Positions 41,246-52,385 of a stretch of 64,000 nt of DNA are shown in pieces. Position 1 is the first letter of the stretch. Each line of letters starts with the position of its first letter. The position numbers were made by a program, and so were the translations under genes. This stretch comes from Candidatus Vesicomyosocius okutanii. GTDB lineage: Bacteria > Pseudomonadota > Gammaproteobacteria > PS1 > Pseudothioglobaceae. The notes under the pieces were generated by a model. The model ran no database searches and was not told the origin of the DNA. It saw only the letters and a program-made list of their open reading frames with translations. The stretch spans positions 62,001 to 126,000 of the forward strand of contig NC_009465.1 of assembly GCF_000010405.1 (NCBI RefSeq). Reading direction: 5' to 3'.

Positions 41246-41752
41246 GTGGATAATATTATTAAAGAGTTTAAATATGTTGAGCTGATCTATAAAGTTATTG
41301 ATAAAAAGACTGGTAATATTTTTTTATCAATTGAGTATCCAGTCGGCTATGTGCATGGTATTAATGATACATTAGGTAAAGAGGTTATTAATGAATTAGA
41401 GGGTAGAAGACAAGGAGATGTTATTGAGGTTGAGATTGATGTAGATAAACTCTATGGGATTCGTGACGAATCTTTAGTTTTTATTGATAAAATAGAAAAT
41501 ATTCCTCATAAATATCAGAAAGTTGGCACTAAGATTGTTATGGAGAATTCTAAAGGAGAATCTAAGGATTTTTTGGTAACTAAAGTGGATGATAAAACAG
41601 TTACTATTGATGGTAATAATCCTCTTTGTGGTCGTGAGGTTAGGTTTATTCTTGACATTCATTTGGTTCGTGATGCAACAGATGGAGAGATGGAAGTAGG
41701 TGGTATGACAGATGAACAACCAGATATAGAACAATTATTAACAGTGCATTAA
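41246..41752 (+). CDS. SlyD-like FKBP-type peptidyl-prolyl isomerase
   Basis: 168 residues. It follows SlyD order: an FKBP half (GYVHGINDTLGKEVINELEG near 34-53, then GDVIEVEID), an insert-in-flap domain (about 75-125) and the returning strand VTIDGNNPLCGREV near 124-137. SlyD's His-rich metal tail is absent. The start is GTG at 41246, 5 bp after the preceding stop; no better ATG fits. Family members are folding catalysts and chaperones, some used in metalloenzyme maturation. Its place behind aprMBA suggests, but does not show, a role with that complex. Confidence 0.72.
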   Translation: MDNIIKEFKYVELIYKVIDKKTGNIFLSIEYPVGYVHGINDTLGKEVINELEGRRQGDVIEVEIDVDKLYGIRDESLVFIDKIENIPHKYQKVGTKIVMENSKGESKDFLVTKVDDKTVTIDGNNPLCGREVRFILDIHLVRDATDGEMEVGGMTDEQPDIEQLLTVH

Positions 41753-41754
41753 TC

Positions 41755-42108
41755 ATGAGTATTGATTTTTTAGGATCAGAAATAAAGACCATTCAAAATG
41801 CAGTTAATCAGCGATGGAAAAAAGAAAATATTAATGTTAATTTAGCTGATATTGAAATTACTAAAGAAGGTGAATTAACACTTGTTCCAGCGGCTGTTTG
41901 GGAAGATAAAAACTCAACTTTTATTATTTTAAAGATAGGTATATTCTCTTACAAAAGTTTTTTTTATTATTTAACTGATAAGCGTTTTGATACTGGTGTT
42001 TCTGAGTATAACGATTTGTATGAATGTGCGAATACATTGTTAAAAGCGCAAGCAGATTTTATTTTAAGTGAACATACCAAAGACTTAAATTTACATAGTT
42101 TTAAATAA
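41755..42108 (+). CDS. Uncharacterised 117-residue protein
   Basis: Not recognised. The sequence opens with a helical region containing NAVNQRWKKENINVN, then strands and a LVPAAVWEDKNS segment, an aromatic stretch (SYKSFFYYL) and an acidic-helical C-terminus. No signal peptide or cysteine motif. It begins 2 bp after the SlyD-like gene and ends just before a terminator, so it is the last gene of the three-gene unit. Intact-looking and with normal codon use, it is probably expressed. Confidence 0.6.
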   Translation: MSIDFLGSEIKTIQNAVNQRWKKENINVNLADIEITKEGELTLVPAAVWEDKNSTFIILKIGIFSYKSFFYYLTDKRFDTGVSEYNDLYECANTLLKAQADFILSEHTKDLNLHSFK

Positions 42109-42132
42109 TATTTTTTTAAAACTTAAATTTTA

Positions 42133-42168
42133 AAAAAAGACATACTACATACTATGTATGTCTTTTTT
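42133..42168. terminator. Bidirectional terminator between the apr-side genes and hppA
   Basis: AAAAAAGACATAC (42133-42145) pairs with GTATGTCTTTTTT (42156-42168), giving T-runs on both strands. It lies between a plus-strand stop at 42108 and the hppA stop at 42183. Confidence 0.85.
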
Positions 42169-42182
42169 AGGAAAATTAATTT

Positions 42183-44183
42183 TTACAAAAGGGGTATAAT
42201 CATGATTGCAACGATATTGATAATTTTGATTAATGGATTGATTGCAGGTCCAGCTGTATCTTTATATGGATCTCCTACCGTATCACCAGTAATAGCAGCT
42301 TTATGGGCGTCTGAACCCTTTCCACCAAAGTGACCGTCTTCGATATATTTTTTAGCGTTATCCCATGCTCCACCACCTGTGGTCATTGATATTGCAACAA
42401 AAATACCGGTTGTGATAGAACCGATTAATAGTCCCCCTAACGCTTCAGCGCCTAATAATAAACCAACCACAACTGGAAATGCAATTGGTAGGATAGAAGG
42501 TAGTATCATTTCTTTAATGGCTGATTTGGTTAACATATCAACCGCTTTAGAATAATCAGGTTTTTGTGTGTAATCCATGATACCTGGTATTTCTTTAAAT
42601 TGACGACGTACTTCGTTAACAATCCCACCTGCAGCACGACCAACAGCCTCCATTGCCATTGAGCCAAATAAGTAAGGTACCAACCCGCCTAGGAATAAAC
42701 CAATAATAACTTTGTGATCTGAGAGGTCAAATGGTATATTACTACCAAATTTAATTGAAATCTCATTGGTAAAATCTGCAAATAAAACTAGTGTTGCTAA
42801 ACCAGCAGATCCAATCGCATACCCTTTGGTTACTGCTTTAGTAGTATTACCAACAGCATCTAAAGGATCGGTAATATTGCGAATTTTTTCTGGAAGTTTA
42901 GCCATTTCTGCTATACCCCCAGCATTATCAGTAATTGGGCCATAAGCATCCAGAGCAACAATAACGCCTGTCATTGACAACATAGCGGTTGCTGAAATTG
43001 CAATAGCGTATAAGCCGCCTAGTTCATACGCACCCCAAATACTTGTACATACTGCAAGGATAGGGAAGGCAGTGGATTTCATACTTAGGCCAATGCCAGC
43101 AATAACGTTAGTGCCATCGCCTGTGAGTGACGCTTCTGCAACATGTTGTACAGGACTATATTGAGTTGACGTGTAATATTCTGTTACTACAACCATAACA
43201 GCTGTTAGTGCTAAACCAATGAGTGATGCGTAGAATAAATTCATTCCCATATTCATGTTATTAGTAATAAAGTAGAAAGTAATTGCAGCTAGTACTGCTG
43301 AAACGGTTAGGCCTTTATATAAAGCACCCATGATAGAACCACTATTATCAGAGACTTTAACAAAAAAAGTACCTATAATGGATGCAATAATTGAAATTGC
43401 CCCTAGAGCTAACGGGTATAAAATAGCATTATCACCTAAGCCTAAAACACCTGCCAGCATCATAGTTGCAATAATAGTCACCGCATAAGTTTCAAATAAG
43501 TCAGCAGCCATACCCGCACAATCACCAACGTTATCACCAACGTTATCAGCGATTACTGCAGGATTACGTGGATCGTCTTCTGGAATACCAGCTTCAACTT
43601 TACCAACAATATCAGCACCAACGTCAGCACCTTTAGTGAAGATGCCTCCACCTAAACGTGCGAAAATTGAAATGAGCGAACCACCAAATGCAAGACCAAT
43701 CAGTGCGTGTAATGCGTCTTTTTGTGCAATACCGTATTCAATCATACCGGCGTAGTAACCAGAGACACCTAATAGTGCTAAGCCAACGACTAACATCCCT
43801 GTAACAGCGCCACCTTTAAAGGCAACTTGAAAAGCAGCATTTATACCATTATGAGCTGCTTGTGCTGTTCTAGCATTAGATTTAACTGATACATTCATGC
43901 CAATATAACCTGTTATACCTGATAATACTGCACCAACTAAAAATCCAAGACCAACTGTATAGCCTAAAAAGTAAGTAATAATGATAAGTAAGATAACACC
44001 TGCTATAGAAATGGTTGAATATTGACGGTTTAAGTAAGCACTTGCGCCTTGTGCGATTGCGTTTGAAATTTCTTTCATTTTGTCATTACCTAAAGGTTGT
44101 TTGTTAATCCAGGTAATTGTCAATAAGCCATATAAAACAGCGACAGTTGATGCTGAAATGGCAAGGATAAGAATTATGTCCAT
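42183..44183 (-). CDS. hppA: Proton-translocating membrane pyrophosphatase
   Basis: 666 residues with about 16 transmembrane helices. PPi-binding motifs are present: [18 protein letters not shown] (DVGADLVGK type) near 178-195, then [20 protein letters not shown], and near the C-terminus [19 protein letters not shown]. The Lys in [10 protein letters not shown] marks the K+-independent class, which pumps protons. It conserves the energy of PPi hydrolysis as a proton gradient, or makes PPi in reverse. pfp, another PPi enzyme, is 1.3 kb upstream on the same strand. Confidence 0.95.
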   Translation of the reverse strand: MDIILILAISASTVAVLYGLLTITWINKQPLGNDKMKEISNAIAQGASAYLNRQYSTISIAGVILLIIITYFLGYTVGLGFLVGAVLSGITGYIGMNVSVKSNARTAQAAHNGINAAFQVAFKGGAVTGMLVVGLALLGVSGYYAGMIEYGIAQKDALHALIGLAFGGSLISIFARLGGGIFTKGADVGADIVGKVEAGIPEDDPRNPAVIADNVGDNVGDCAGMAADLFETYAVTIIATMMLAGVLGLGDNAILYPLALGAISIIASIIGTFFVKVSDNSGSIMGALYKGLTVSAVLAAITFYFITNNMNMGMNLFYASLIGLALTAVMVVVTEYYTSTQYSPVQHVAEASLTGDGTNVIAGIGLSMKSTAFPILAVCTSIWGAYELGGLYAIAISATAMLSMTGVIVALDAYGPITDNAGGIAEMAKLPEKIRNITDPLDAVGNTTKAVTKGYAIGSAGLATLVLFADFTNEISIKFGSNIPFDLSDHKVIIGLFLGGLVPYLFGSMAMEAVGRAAGGIVNEVRRQFKEIPGIMDYTQKPDYSKAVDMLTKSAIKEMILPSILPIAFPVVVGLLLGAEALGGLLIGSITTGIFVAISMTTGGGAWDNAKKYIEDGHFGGKGSDAHKAAITGDTVGDPYKDTAGPAINPLIKIINIVAIMIIPLL

Positions 44184-44679
44184 TATTTTATTTTCTCCTT
44201 TTTAGTTATGTGTGTGAATTTTATTCAAGATTGATTATAGTTAATAATTTCCTATATAGTGAAATGATAATTAAAATAATTTTATAGAATTAACTTATTT
44301 TAATTATCATCTAGAGTGTTAACAAATACTAGTATTTGTTTCAGTATTTGGTTTTGATACCATGATCAAATTTTATCTAGTTTAGATATAATCTAAGTTT
44401 TAAGTAGTTTTTTAATAAAATTTAGGCTCAGCTTGTTTTACCGAAAATATTTGAGGTGTAATTATAGAAGTAATACAAATTGAATTCTGGGAAATAGCAT
44501 CATTTTGCAATTAGGTGTTATCTAATGGATTTAAGATGCTTTTCGATAAAACAGTAAATTTTAATTATTAGTTAATAAACTGTTATTTTGAGTTATATTT
44601 TGAATATATATATTTTATATTTTGATATTTTTTTCAAGAAATAGGATGAAATAGTATGTTAATTTTTCTTGAACTAGTT
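44184..44679. other. Spacer upstream of hppA
   Basis: 496 AT-rich bases between hppA and adk. No ORF, tRNA or clear hairpin. It should hold the hppA promoter. Confidence 0.5.
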
Positions 44680-45354
<675 letters not shown>

Positions 45355-45448
45355 TTATATTTAATGTTTTTAGCTAAAATGAAAACATCTTGGCTATTGA
45401 TTTTTTATTAAAAAATCAAAAAATATTTGTTCCCTTTAGGGAAAAGGT

Positions 45449-46693
45449 TTAAACTCCGAATGGAGGTAATTTTTTATCCACCATTAATTTTTTCATTACT
45501 ACATAATCAGGTAAACCATTTTTGTATGGTGGATAGTCTTCACCTTCGATAAGTGGTTGTAAATATTCACGACAAGCCTCAGTAATACCAAAGCCGTCGT
45601 TAGAAATATAGTTCATAAGCATCATCTTTTCAATGTTGGCAATATCTTTTAATTTGCCTGAACCAATTTTCCAAGTATAAGGATTATTTGATGTTCTAAT
45701 AATAGTAGGCATGACTGAGTTTTTACCTTCAAGTGCCATGTTAATAGCTGCCTGACCTAATGCATATGCTTGTTTAACATCGGATTTTGAGGCTAAGTGA
45801 CGAGCAGCACGTTGCAAGTAATCTGCAACTGCCCAGTGGTACTTATAACCTAAGGCATTTTTAATTAATTTAGCAATAATAGGTGCTACGCCACCAAGCT
45901 GAGCATGACCAAAATCATCGTGTGTATTTTGCTCTGATAGGAAACGACCATCTGGCCATTTTGCACCTTCTGATACAACAATTGTGCAGTAGCCAAATTC
46001 TTTGACATTTTTATCAACTTTAGCTAAGAATTTTTTTTCATCAAAACCAACTTCTGGGAATAAAATCACGACAGGGATAGAGTCATCAACTAAACCACCT
46101 GCTGATGCAATCCAACCTGCATGACGACCCATAACTTCAAGGACAAATATTTTAGTTGAAGTTGCTGCCATTGAAGCAACGTCAAAACTAGCTTCCATAG
46201 TAGAAACAGCAATATATTTAGCTACTGATCCAAAACCTGGAGAATTGTCTGTAATTGGTAAGTCGTTATCGACTGTTTTGGGTATGTGAATAGCTTGAAT
46301 TGGGTAGCCCATTGATTCAGATAATTGAGAAACTTTTAAACAAGTATCTGCTGAATCGCCACCACCGTTGTAAAAAAAATAGCCAATATTATGTGCTTTA
46401 AAAACTTCGATTAGTCTTTCGTATTCTGCTTTGTTTGTTTCTAAAGATTTCATTTTATAACGACAAGAGCCGAAGCCACCAGAAGGTGTGTGTTTTAAGG
46501 CTTTAATATCGGCACTAGATTCTTTTGAAGTATCTATTAAATTTTCAGTTAACGCACCGATAATACCGTTTTTACCTGCATAAACTGTACCGATTGTATT
46601 TGAATGTTTACGCGCTGTTTCAATTACACCACAAGCTGATGCATTAATTACAGCAGTCACCCCCCCTGATTGTGCATAAAAAGCATTTTTCAT
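45449..46693 (-). CDS. pfp: PPi-dependent 6-phosphofructokinase
   Basis: 414 residues of the PFK fold. The phosphoryl-donor site has YNGGGDSADT near 103-112 and PKTVDND near 136-142. The Lys in PKTVDND (Gly in ATP enzymes) and the Asp of GGGDS indicate PPi use. MGRHAGWIA near 188 is the substrate segment. The reaction is reversible, so it can replace fructose-1,6-bisphosphatase in the Calvin cycle while recovering PPi, as proposed for other thiotrophic symbionts. No fbp gene is seen in the window. Confidence 0.93.
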   Translation of the reverse strand: MKNAFYAQSGGVTAVINASACGVIETARKHSNTIGTVYAGKNGIIGALTENLIDTSKESSADIKALKHTPSGGFGSCRYKMKSLETNKAEYERLIEVFKAHNIGYFFYNGGGDSADTCLKVSQLSESMGYPIQAIHIPKTVDNDLPITDNSPGFGSVAKYIAVSTMEASFDVASMAATSTKIFVLEVMGRHAGWIASAGGLVDDSIPVVILFPEVGFDEKKFLAKVDKNVKEFGYCTIVVSEGAKWPDGRFLSEQNTHDDFGHAQLGGVAPIIAKLIKNALGYKYHWAVADYLQRAARHLASKSDVKQAYALGQAAINMALEGKNSVMPTIIRTSNNPYTWKIGSGKLKDIANIEKMMLMNYISNDGFGITEACREYLQPLIEGEDYPPYKNGLPDYVVMKKLMVDKKLPPFGV

Positions 46694-46745
46694 TATTTTT
46701 CCTTAATTTCTTAAATTCAATAATTATACCTTTAAATTAAAAATT

Positions 46746-47228
46746 TTAATTGAAAACATAAGGAGTAATTTTCCATTTTTGGAATTGGTTAATTTTAAGA
46801 ATGAAGCATTTTGAACCACCATAATTACGTATTTTCCCAGCAGCGCCAGGGTTGATAATCCAAGGTGTTTTTATCTTATCTATGACTTGTTTATGAGTAT
46901 GTCCATAAATGATAATTTTTGAATTAGGATAGGCGGCTCTTAACGAGTTATGAGAAGGTTGATGATGTCCATGTTTATGTCCATGTTCGATGATGATGTT
47001 TCCACTTGAAAAACTTAATTTTTCTATTAAATTTAGATGAGTTATGTGTGTGTCATTATTGCCTTGTATGGCAATTAATTTTTGTTTAGGTATGAGTGCT
47101 TGAAGGGTTTTTTCATCAATAATATCACCAGCATGAATAATAATATCGCATTGGTTCATTAACTTAACAATGTTGGGATGAATAAATCCATGTGTATCTG
47201 AGAGAATGCCAATTGATGTATTCATCAT
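46746..47228 (-). CDS. YfcE/MJ0936-family metallophosphodiesterase
   Basis: 160 residues of a small calcineurin-like phosphoesterase. Metal ligands are in LSDTHG near 9-14, HAGDI near 32-36, GNND near 56-59, EHGHKHG near 80 and GHTH near 110-113. Relatives hydrolyse phosphodiesters; the natural substrate is not settled. Two tandem ATGs (47228 and 47225) could start it. It lies 52 bp upstream of pfp, same strand. Confidence 0.85.
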   Translation of the reverse strand: MMNTSIGILSDTHGFIHPNIVKLMNQCDIIIHAGDIIDEKTLQALIPKQKLIAIQGNNDTHITHLNLIEKLSFSSGNIIIEHGHKHGHHQPSHNSLRAAYPNSKIIIYGHTHKQVIDKIKTPWIINPGAAGKIRNYGGSKCFILKINQFQKWKITPYVFN

Positions 47229-47915
47229 ATGTTAATATTCCTTGATAGGGTTAAAACTTGTTCAAAATTTTTGATATTAGTAAACTCTTTTATTGATTTT
47301 ATATTTATTCGAGAGTTGAATTTATTAATGGTAATGATGGTGCTAATGTTATATTGTTTAGAGGAATTTATCACAGATAAAGAGTTATCAAAAAAAAGAT
47401 ATTTTTGTTTGTTAAGCTTATTTGAGTTTTCTAATTTGTGCCAAAATCATTGTTCTTTTTTTACATTGTAGTCATACGATGAAATAATTGCATCAAAAGA
47501 TTGTATCAAATGAGTCGTTTGTGTTTTCAATTAAATGATGTTCCTATAAATGTTAGTAACTAAATAAATACACTTTCTTGTTCCTTTTTGTTTCTTTATG
47601 CTTTATGTTACATAGTCTATCATAAAAGGATGTATTTGAATCATACGAACTATATCCTTTTTTGGTTTGGTAATGTCCACTTTAAATATTTCTTTTATCA
47701 ATAATTCAAACAATACGAATGTGACTTTCTTTATTCTTTGCAAAGAATGAGATAGATTATTTCATTTATATTTTGATTTTTGGTGTATTAGGTTGTGGTT
47801 TATTATCAAATACTAATAGAGTATGTCATATTTTCCATTGAAAAATTCAAGTTTAGCAAAGTACTGTTTATTTTTAATAAAATTAAATATAGTGTCTATT
47901 GAAGATCATTTAATA
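47229..47915. other. Gene-free spacer between two minus-strand genes
   Basis: 687 AT-rich bases. An 80-codon plus-strand ORF at 47229-47471 has no recognisable motif and a strongly Leu/Phe-biased content; I take it as chance or a decayed gene. No RNA gene recognised. Confidence 0.45.
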
Positions 47916-49304
47916 CTATTTCTTACGCCAAGTTGTACCATTGATATTGTCCTCTAGTATAATATCAAATTTAGCTAGCTCATCTCTGATGTAATCACTT
48001 AGTGTAAAATCTTTATTGATTCTGGCTTTATTTCTATTGGTGATTTTTATATTAATTTGTTCATCAGATAAAGAAATACCTTGTTTTAAAAATTTATCTG
48101 CATTCATCTGTAAAATACCAATGTAACCACCGAGTTTTTTTAATAATTGTGCCAAGGTCTTGGCCTGGTCAGTGTTATTTTCACGTTGTATATTGACTAT
48201 TTTTGCCAATTCAAATAAAACACTTAAAGCAATAGGTGTGTTAAAGTCATCGTCAAGTGCTTCATTAAATCGAACTGAATAATCAAAATGTATAGATATT
48301 TCCTCAGTTCTTACGTTAGAAGTATTTAAGCCGCGAATAGTGGTGTATAAGCGAGACAGTGATGATTTTGCTTTATTAAGATTCTCATCTGAGAAGTTGA
48401 GCGGACTGTGGTAATGAGAACTCATGATGAAATAACGTAAGATTTCGCCATTATAGTTTTTTAGTACATTACGGATTGTAAAAAAATTATTCAGCGATTT
48501 GCTCATTTTCTTATTATTAATATTTACAAAACCAACGTGCATCCAGATATTCACAAAAGTGCAATTATTTGCACCTTCAGATTGGGCAATTTCGTTTTCA
48601 TGATGGGGGAAGGTTAAATCCATTCCACCACCATGAATATCAAAATGATTACCCAAGTGATGTGTGGACATAGCAGAGCATTCAATATGCCAACCAGGTC
48701 GACCCTTTCCCCAAGGAGATGACCAACTTGGTTCGTTAGGTTTGGACATTTTCCATAGAACAAAATCTAGAGGGTCTTTTTTGGCACTTTCCACCTTAAT
48801 TCTAGCGCCTATTTCAAGTTTATTAAGGTTTTTCCTTGAGAATTTTCCATAATTTTTAAAATGTCGTACTGAATAATAAACATCACCATTATGAGCTTGA
48901 TAGGCAAAACCTTTCTCAATTAGCGACTTAATCATACAAAATATTTGTTCCATTGTATTGGTTGCACGTGGTTCAACATCAGGTGGTAATATTCCAAGTG
49001 CATGTTCATCCTCGTGCATGGCGTTAATAAAGCGATTGGTCAATGTGTATATATCTTCTTTATTTTCAACGGCGCGCTTGATAATTTTGTCATCAATATC
49101 GGTAATATTGCGAACATATTCAACATTTGAGAAATGTCGTCTAAGATGGCGGGTGATGACATCAAACATCACCAATACTCGTGCATGACCCATATGACAA
49201 TAATCATAAACTGTCATCCCGCAAACATAGATACCTACTTTATTATTATTAATTGGGTGAAAAATCTCTTTTTGTTTACTTAGAGTATTGTAAATTTTAA
49301 GCAT
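47916..49304 (-). CDS. cysS: Cysteinyl-tRNA synthetase
   Basis: 462 residues. The zinc and HIGH region is CGMTVYDYCHMGHAR near 28-42, further zinc ligands are in WHIECSAMS near 205-213 and HHENEIAQSE near 234-243, and KMSKS is at KKMSKSLNN near 266. It charges tRNA-Cys. All catalytic landmarks are intact and the length is typical. Confidence 0.95.
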   Translation of the reverse strand: MLKIYNTLSKQKEIFHPINNNKVGIYVCGMTVYDYCHMGHARVLVMFDVITRHLRRHFSNVEYVRNITDIDDKIIKRAVENKEDIYTLTNRFINAMHEDEHALGILPPDVEPRATNTMEQIFCMIKSLIEKGFAYQAHNGDVYYSVRHFKNYGKFSRKNLNKLEIGARIKVESAKKDPLDFVLWKMSKPNEPSWSSPWGKGRPGWHIECSAMSTHHLGNHFDIHGGGMDLTFPHHENEIAQSEGANNCTFVNIWMHVGFVNINNKKMSKSLNNFFTIRNVLKNYNGEILRYFIMSSHYHSPLNFSDENLNKAKSSLSRLYTTIRGLNTSNVRTEEISIHFDYSVRFNEALDDDFNTPIALSVLFELAKIVNIQRENNTDQAKTLAQLLKKLGGYIGILQMNADKFLKQGISLSDEQINIKITNRNKARINKDFTLSDYIRDELAKFDIILEDNINGTTWRKK

Positions 49305-49444
49305 AAGTAGTATTTTACGTAAGTATTTATCCAGTTTTGTCTTGTCAATAAAATATAAACCCTTACTTTCTAAATTATGATTTATTAGTATAAGTAACTG
49401 TATAATTAACTAATAATTATTTAAATTATATATAGGATAAATAT

Positions 49445-50044
49445 ATGAATGTTTTAGTAACACAACAAGCTCCAGATTTTAAAGCTGCTGCTGTTTTAGC
49501 AGATGGTACCATTGTTAATAACTTTCAACTTTCTGACTTTAAAGGTAAGAAAATTGTATTGTTTTTTTATCCATTAGATTTTACTTTTGTTTGTCCTTCA
49601 GAAATTTTAGCGCATCATCATAGAATGATGCAGTTTAATGAGAAAGGTGTTAAAGTGGTTGGTGTTTCAGTAGATTCACAATTTACGCATAATGCATGGC
49701 GTAAGATCGATCCAATGGATGGTGGGTTGGGTGTTATTGACTTTCCATTGGTAGCTGATACTAATCATTCTATTATGAAGTCTTATGGTATTGTGCATCC
49801 AACAGGTGTTGCATTGCGTGCGTCGTTTTTAATTGATGAGAGTTTTGATATTCGTCATCAAGTAGTGAATGATTTACCTCTAGGACGTAATGTTGATGAA
49901 ATATTACGTATGGTTGATGCACTTGATTTTCATAGTAAGCATGGCGAAGTTTGCCCCGCAGGTTGGAATGATGGTGATGAAGGTATGAAAGATACACCTG
50001 CAGGCGTAGCTAATTATTTGTCACAATATGCTGATAAATTATAA
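49445..50044 (+). CDS. Typical 2-Cys peroxiredoxin
   Basis: 199 residues with the peroxidatic Cys in FTFVCPSEI near 47-55 and the resolving Cys in GEVCPAGWN near 168-176. The Prx1/AhpC class reduces hydrogen peroxide and organic peroxides using thioredoxin or AhpF. No ahpF is adjacent; a rubredoxin follows 47 bp later, which may serve in the same stress response. A weak AGGA precedes the ATG. Confidence 0.92.
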   Translation: MNVLVTQQAPDFKAAAVLADGTIVNNFQLSDFKGKKIVLFFYPLDFTFVCPSEILAHHHRMMQFNEKGVKVVGVSVDSQFTHNAWRKIDPMDGGLGVIDFPLVADTNHSIMKSYGIVHPTGVALRASFLIDESFDIRHQVVNDLPLGRNVDEILRMVDALDFHSKHGEVCPAGWNDGDEGMKDTPAGVANYLSQYADKL

Positions 50045-50091
50045 GTGAATAAGTTTCATTTTCTTATAATCTTATACAGGGAGAATTGGTA

Positions 50092-50262
50092 ATGGTAATG
50101 AAGAAGTATAGATGTATTGTGTGCGGTTGGGTATATGATGAATATTTAAGTACATCTAAAGAAGGGGCTGAGTTAGGCCAAAAATGGGAAAATATCCCTG
50201 AGGATTGGGTGTGTCCGGATTGTGGTGCTAGCAAATCTGAGTTTGAAATTGTTAAGATCTAG
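50092..50262 (+). CDS. Rubredoxin
   Basis: A short 56-residue gene. Two CxxCG knuckles (CIVCG near 9-13 and CPDCG near 41-45) bind one iron, with the conserved WVYD between them and EDWVCPDCG at the second knuckle. Rubredoxins carry single electrons, for example to peroxide- or oxygen-reducing enzymes. GGGAG lies 7 nt before the ATG. It follows the peroxiredoxin in the same direction and may share its transcript. Confidence 0.92.
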   Translation: MVMKKYRCIVCGWVYDEYLSTSKEGAELGQKWENIPEDWVCPDCGASKSEFEIVKI

Positions 50263-50297
50263 TTAAATACTATTTAAAGATTAAATATAAAGGAAGA

Positions 50298-51368
50298 ATG
50301 TCAAAAGTATTAATATTGCCAGGTGATGGTATTGGTCAAGAAGTTGTAATACAGGCACTTAAAGTGATTGACTTTCTGAATGCAAATTTTAATCTTGGTA
50401 TGACGCTTGAACATGGTTTAATTGGTGGTAGTGCTTATGATGTAACTGGCTCTCCTTTGCCACAAGACACATTGGATGTTGCACGTAAATGTGATTCTAT
50501 TTTATTAGGTGCTGTGGGTGGTTATAAGTGGGAGTCTTTATTACGTGATTTGCGGCCAGAGCGAGGTTTATTAAGACTACGTGCAGAAATGGATTTGTTT
50601 TCTAATTTACGTCCTGCAATTCTATATTCACAACTTATTAGTGCTTCTACATTAAAAAAAGAAGTGGTATTAGGACTTGATTTGATGATTATTCGTGAGT
50701 TGGTTTCTGGTATTTATTTTGGCAAACCGCGAGGTATAGAGATACGTAATGGGCAAAGATATGGTTTTAACACAGCTACTTATTTTGAGTCAGAAATCAG
50801 GCGTATTGGCCATTCAGCTTTTAAAATTGCACAACTCCGTAATAAGCGTGTTTGTTCTGTAGATAAAGCAAACGTGTTAGAGGTATGTGAATTATGGCGT
50901 AAGGTTATGATAGATCTGGCTAAAGATTACCCAGATGTTGAGCTATCACATATGTATGTAGATAATGTTGCAATGCAATTAGTTAGAGCACCTAAGCAAT
51001 TTGATGTAATAGTTACCTCGAATCTATTTGGTGATGTATTGAGTGATTGTGCAGCAATGTTGACTGGTTCAATTGGTATGTTACCGTCAGCTTCACTTAA
51101 TCAATATGGATTTGGTATGTATGAACCTATTCATGGTTCAGCACCTGATATTGAAGGCAAAGACATTGCTAATCCTTTGGCGGCTATTTTATCGGTTGCT
51201 ATGATGTTGCGTTATTCACTTAATCAAGCGCATTTAGCGTTTAAAATTGAAGCGGCAGTTAATGCTGTATTAGATAAAGGTTATCGCACGCTGGATATTT
51301 TAACAGAAGGTGGCATGGTTGTTGGTACTAATGAAATGGGTAATTTGGTGGTAGAGGCATTAGTATGA
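50298..51368 (+). CDS. leuB: 3-Isopropylmalate dehydrogenase
   Basis: 356 residues of the isocitrate/isopropylmalate dehydrogenase family. N-terminal [13 protein letters not shown], the substrate loop [22 protein letters not shown] near 90-111, and [18 protein letters not shown] near 277-294 fit LeuB. The enzyme oxidises and decarboxylates 3-isopropylmalate in leucine synthesis. AAGGAAG precedes the ATG. leuC and leuD are not present here; asd, a common downstream neighbour, is also absent. Confidence 0.94.
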   Translation: MSKVLILPGDGIGQEVVIQALKVIDFLNANFNLGMTLEHGLIGGSAYDVTGSPLPQDTLDVARKCDSILLGAVGGYKWESLLRDLRPERGLLRLRAEMDLFSNLRPAILYSQLISASTLKKEVVLGLDLMIIRELVSGIYFGKPRGIEIRNGQRYGFNTATYFESEIRRIGHSAFKIAQLRNKRVCSVDKANVLEVCELWRKVMIDLAKDYPDVELSHMYVDNVAMQLVRAPKQFDVIVTSNLFGDVLSDCAAMLTGSIGMLPSASLNQYGFGMYEPIHGSAPDIEGKDIANPLAAILSVAMMLRYSLNQAHLAFKIEAAVNAVLDKGYRTLDILTEGGMVVGTNEMGNLVVEALV

Positions 51369-52385
51369 AGATTTTAGTTTTTGAATCCAAATGTTTTAGA
51401 GTTTAGGCTATTATCTGTTGTATTATCGAATAGTAAGATATTATTTAGCTATATAGTTTTATATAAATTTTTATATTATTTTATGTGAGTTTATATAAGG
51501 CTTAATTAGATAATTAATTTCATTTTTTTAAACTCTTGTTTGATTTTTACTAACAGGGAAGAATTAAGTTTAAATTCATTAAAATATATATTCTATAAAT
51601 CATACTATTTCTCGTTAGTTTTATTCTTTCTTTTATAAACTAAATATATTATAGTTGAACTTTATTTTGTTAAAGAACTGGATTCAATACAGATATAATT
51701 TGTATAGTACTCTAATATATTATTTATAAATCTGATGGTTTTGTTGTATAAGGTTAGGTATTTTATATATATAATTATTTAGTATTAACTTTTGATTTTT
51801 TAATGCTCATTATATCGTCAATTCATTATTACTTAATTCTAATATTTAATATTTGTATGTTAACGTTAATTCAATAGACAACCTCTTTTCTTTGACACAA
51901 TTTATTAAGTTTTGTGGTGCGACTTTTTGGGTTTTTATTCAAGTTTTGTTAATATCTAACAGGATTATTTTTATTCTATTATTACCAATCTATAGCACGA
52001 TTAAAAAAGAATTTTAATAGTATAACTGTTTGTATTTAACCCATGAAGAATATACAAAATTTAATTAGAATTAAATTCTATTATAGATATACTATATTAA
52101 GGCTTGTGTATGATCTATAAACTACGCTAAAATTTAGTAACGAATAAGAAGGTTCAATTATGCAACCAATGCTTGCTAGATTTGTGTTAAGATTAAGGAG
52201 TTATTAAATAAATGAGATCTATTATTTGAGTAAAATATTATTTGGTGAAGGTCATGTGCTTATAGTATGCTTATTAAAAATAACGGCGTTAATATAGTAA
52301 TAAAAATTGTTATCAATATATCAATAATTGATTAATCTAACTAAGTTTCATAAATAATAACTTTATCTATCTTGTTATATAAGTT
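51369..52385. other. Gene-free spacer of about 1 kb between leuB and the MBL gene
   Basis: The longest non-coding stretch outside the relic element. It is very AT-rich, with stops in every frame. I find no remnant I can name and no RNA gene. Since many relatives have a gene after leuB, this may be an erased one. Confidence 0.5.

Noticed and set aside
43520..43560. Short DNA repeat in hppA
   Set aside because: It encodes the natural DNVGDNVGD motif of membrane pyrophosphatases.
47229..47471. 80-codon plus-strand ORF
   Set aside because: Very Leu/Phe-rich, no motif, no ribosome site and no conserved neighbour; probably chance in AT-rich DNA.
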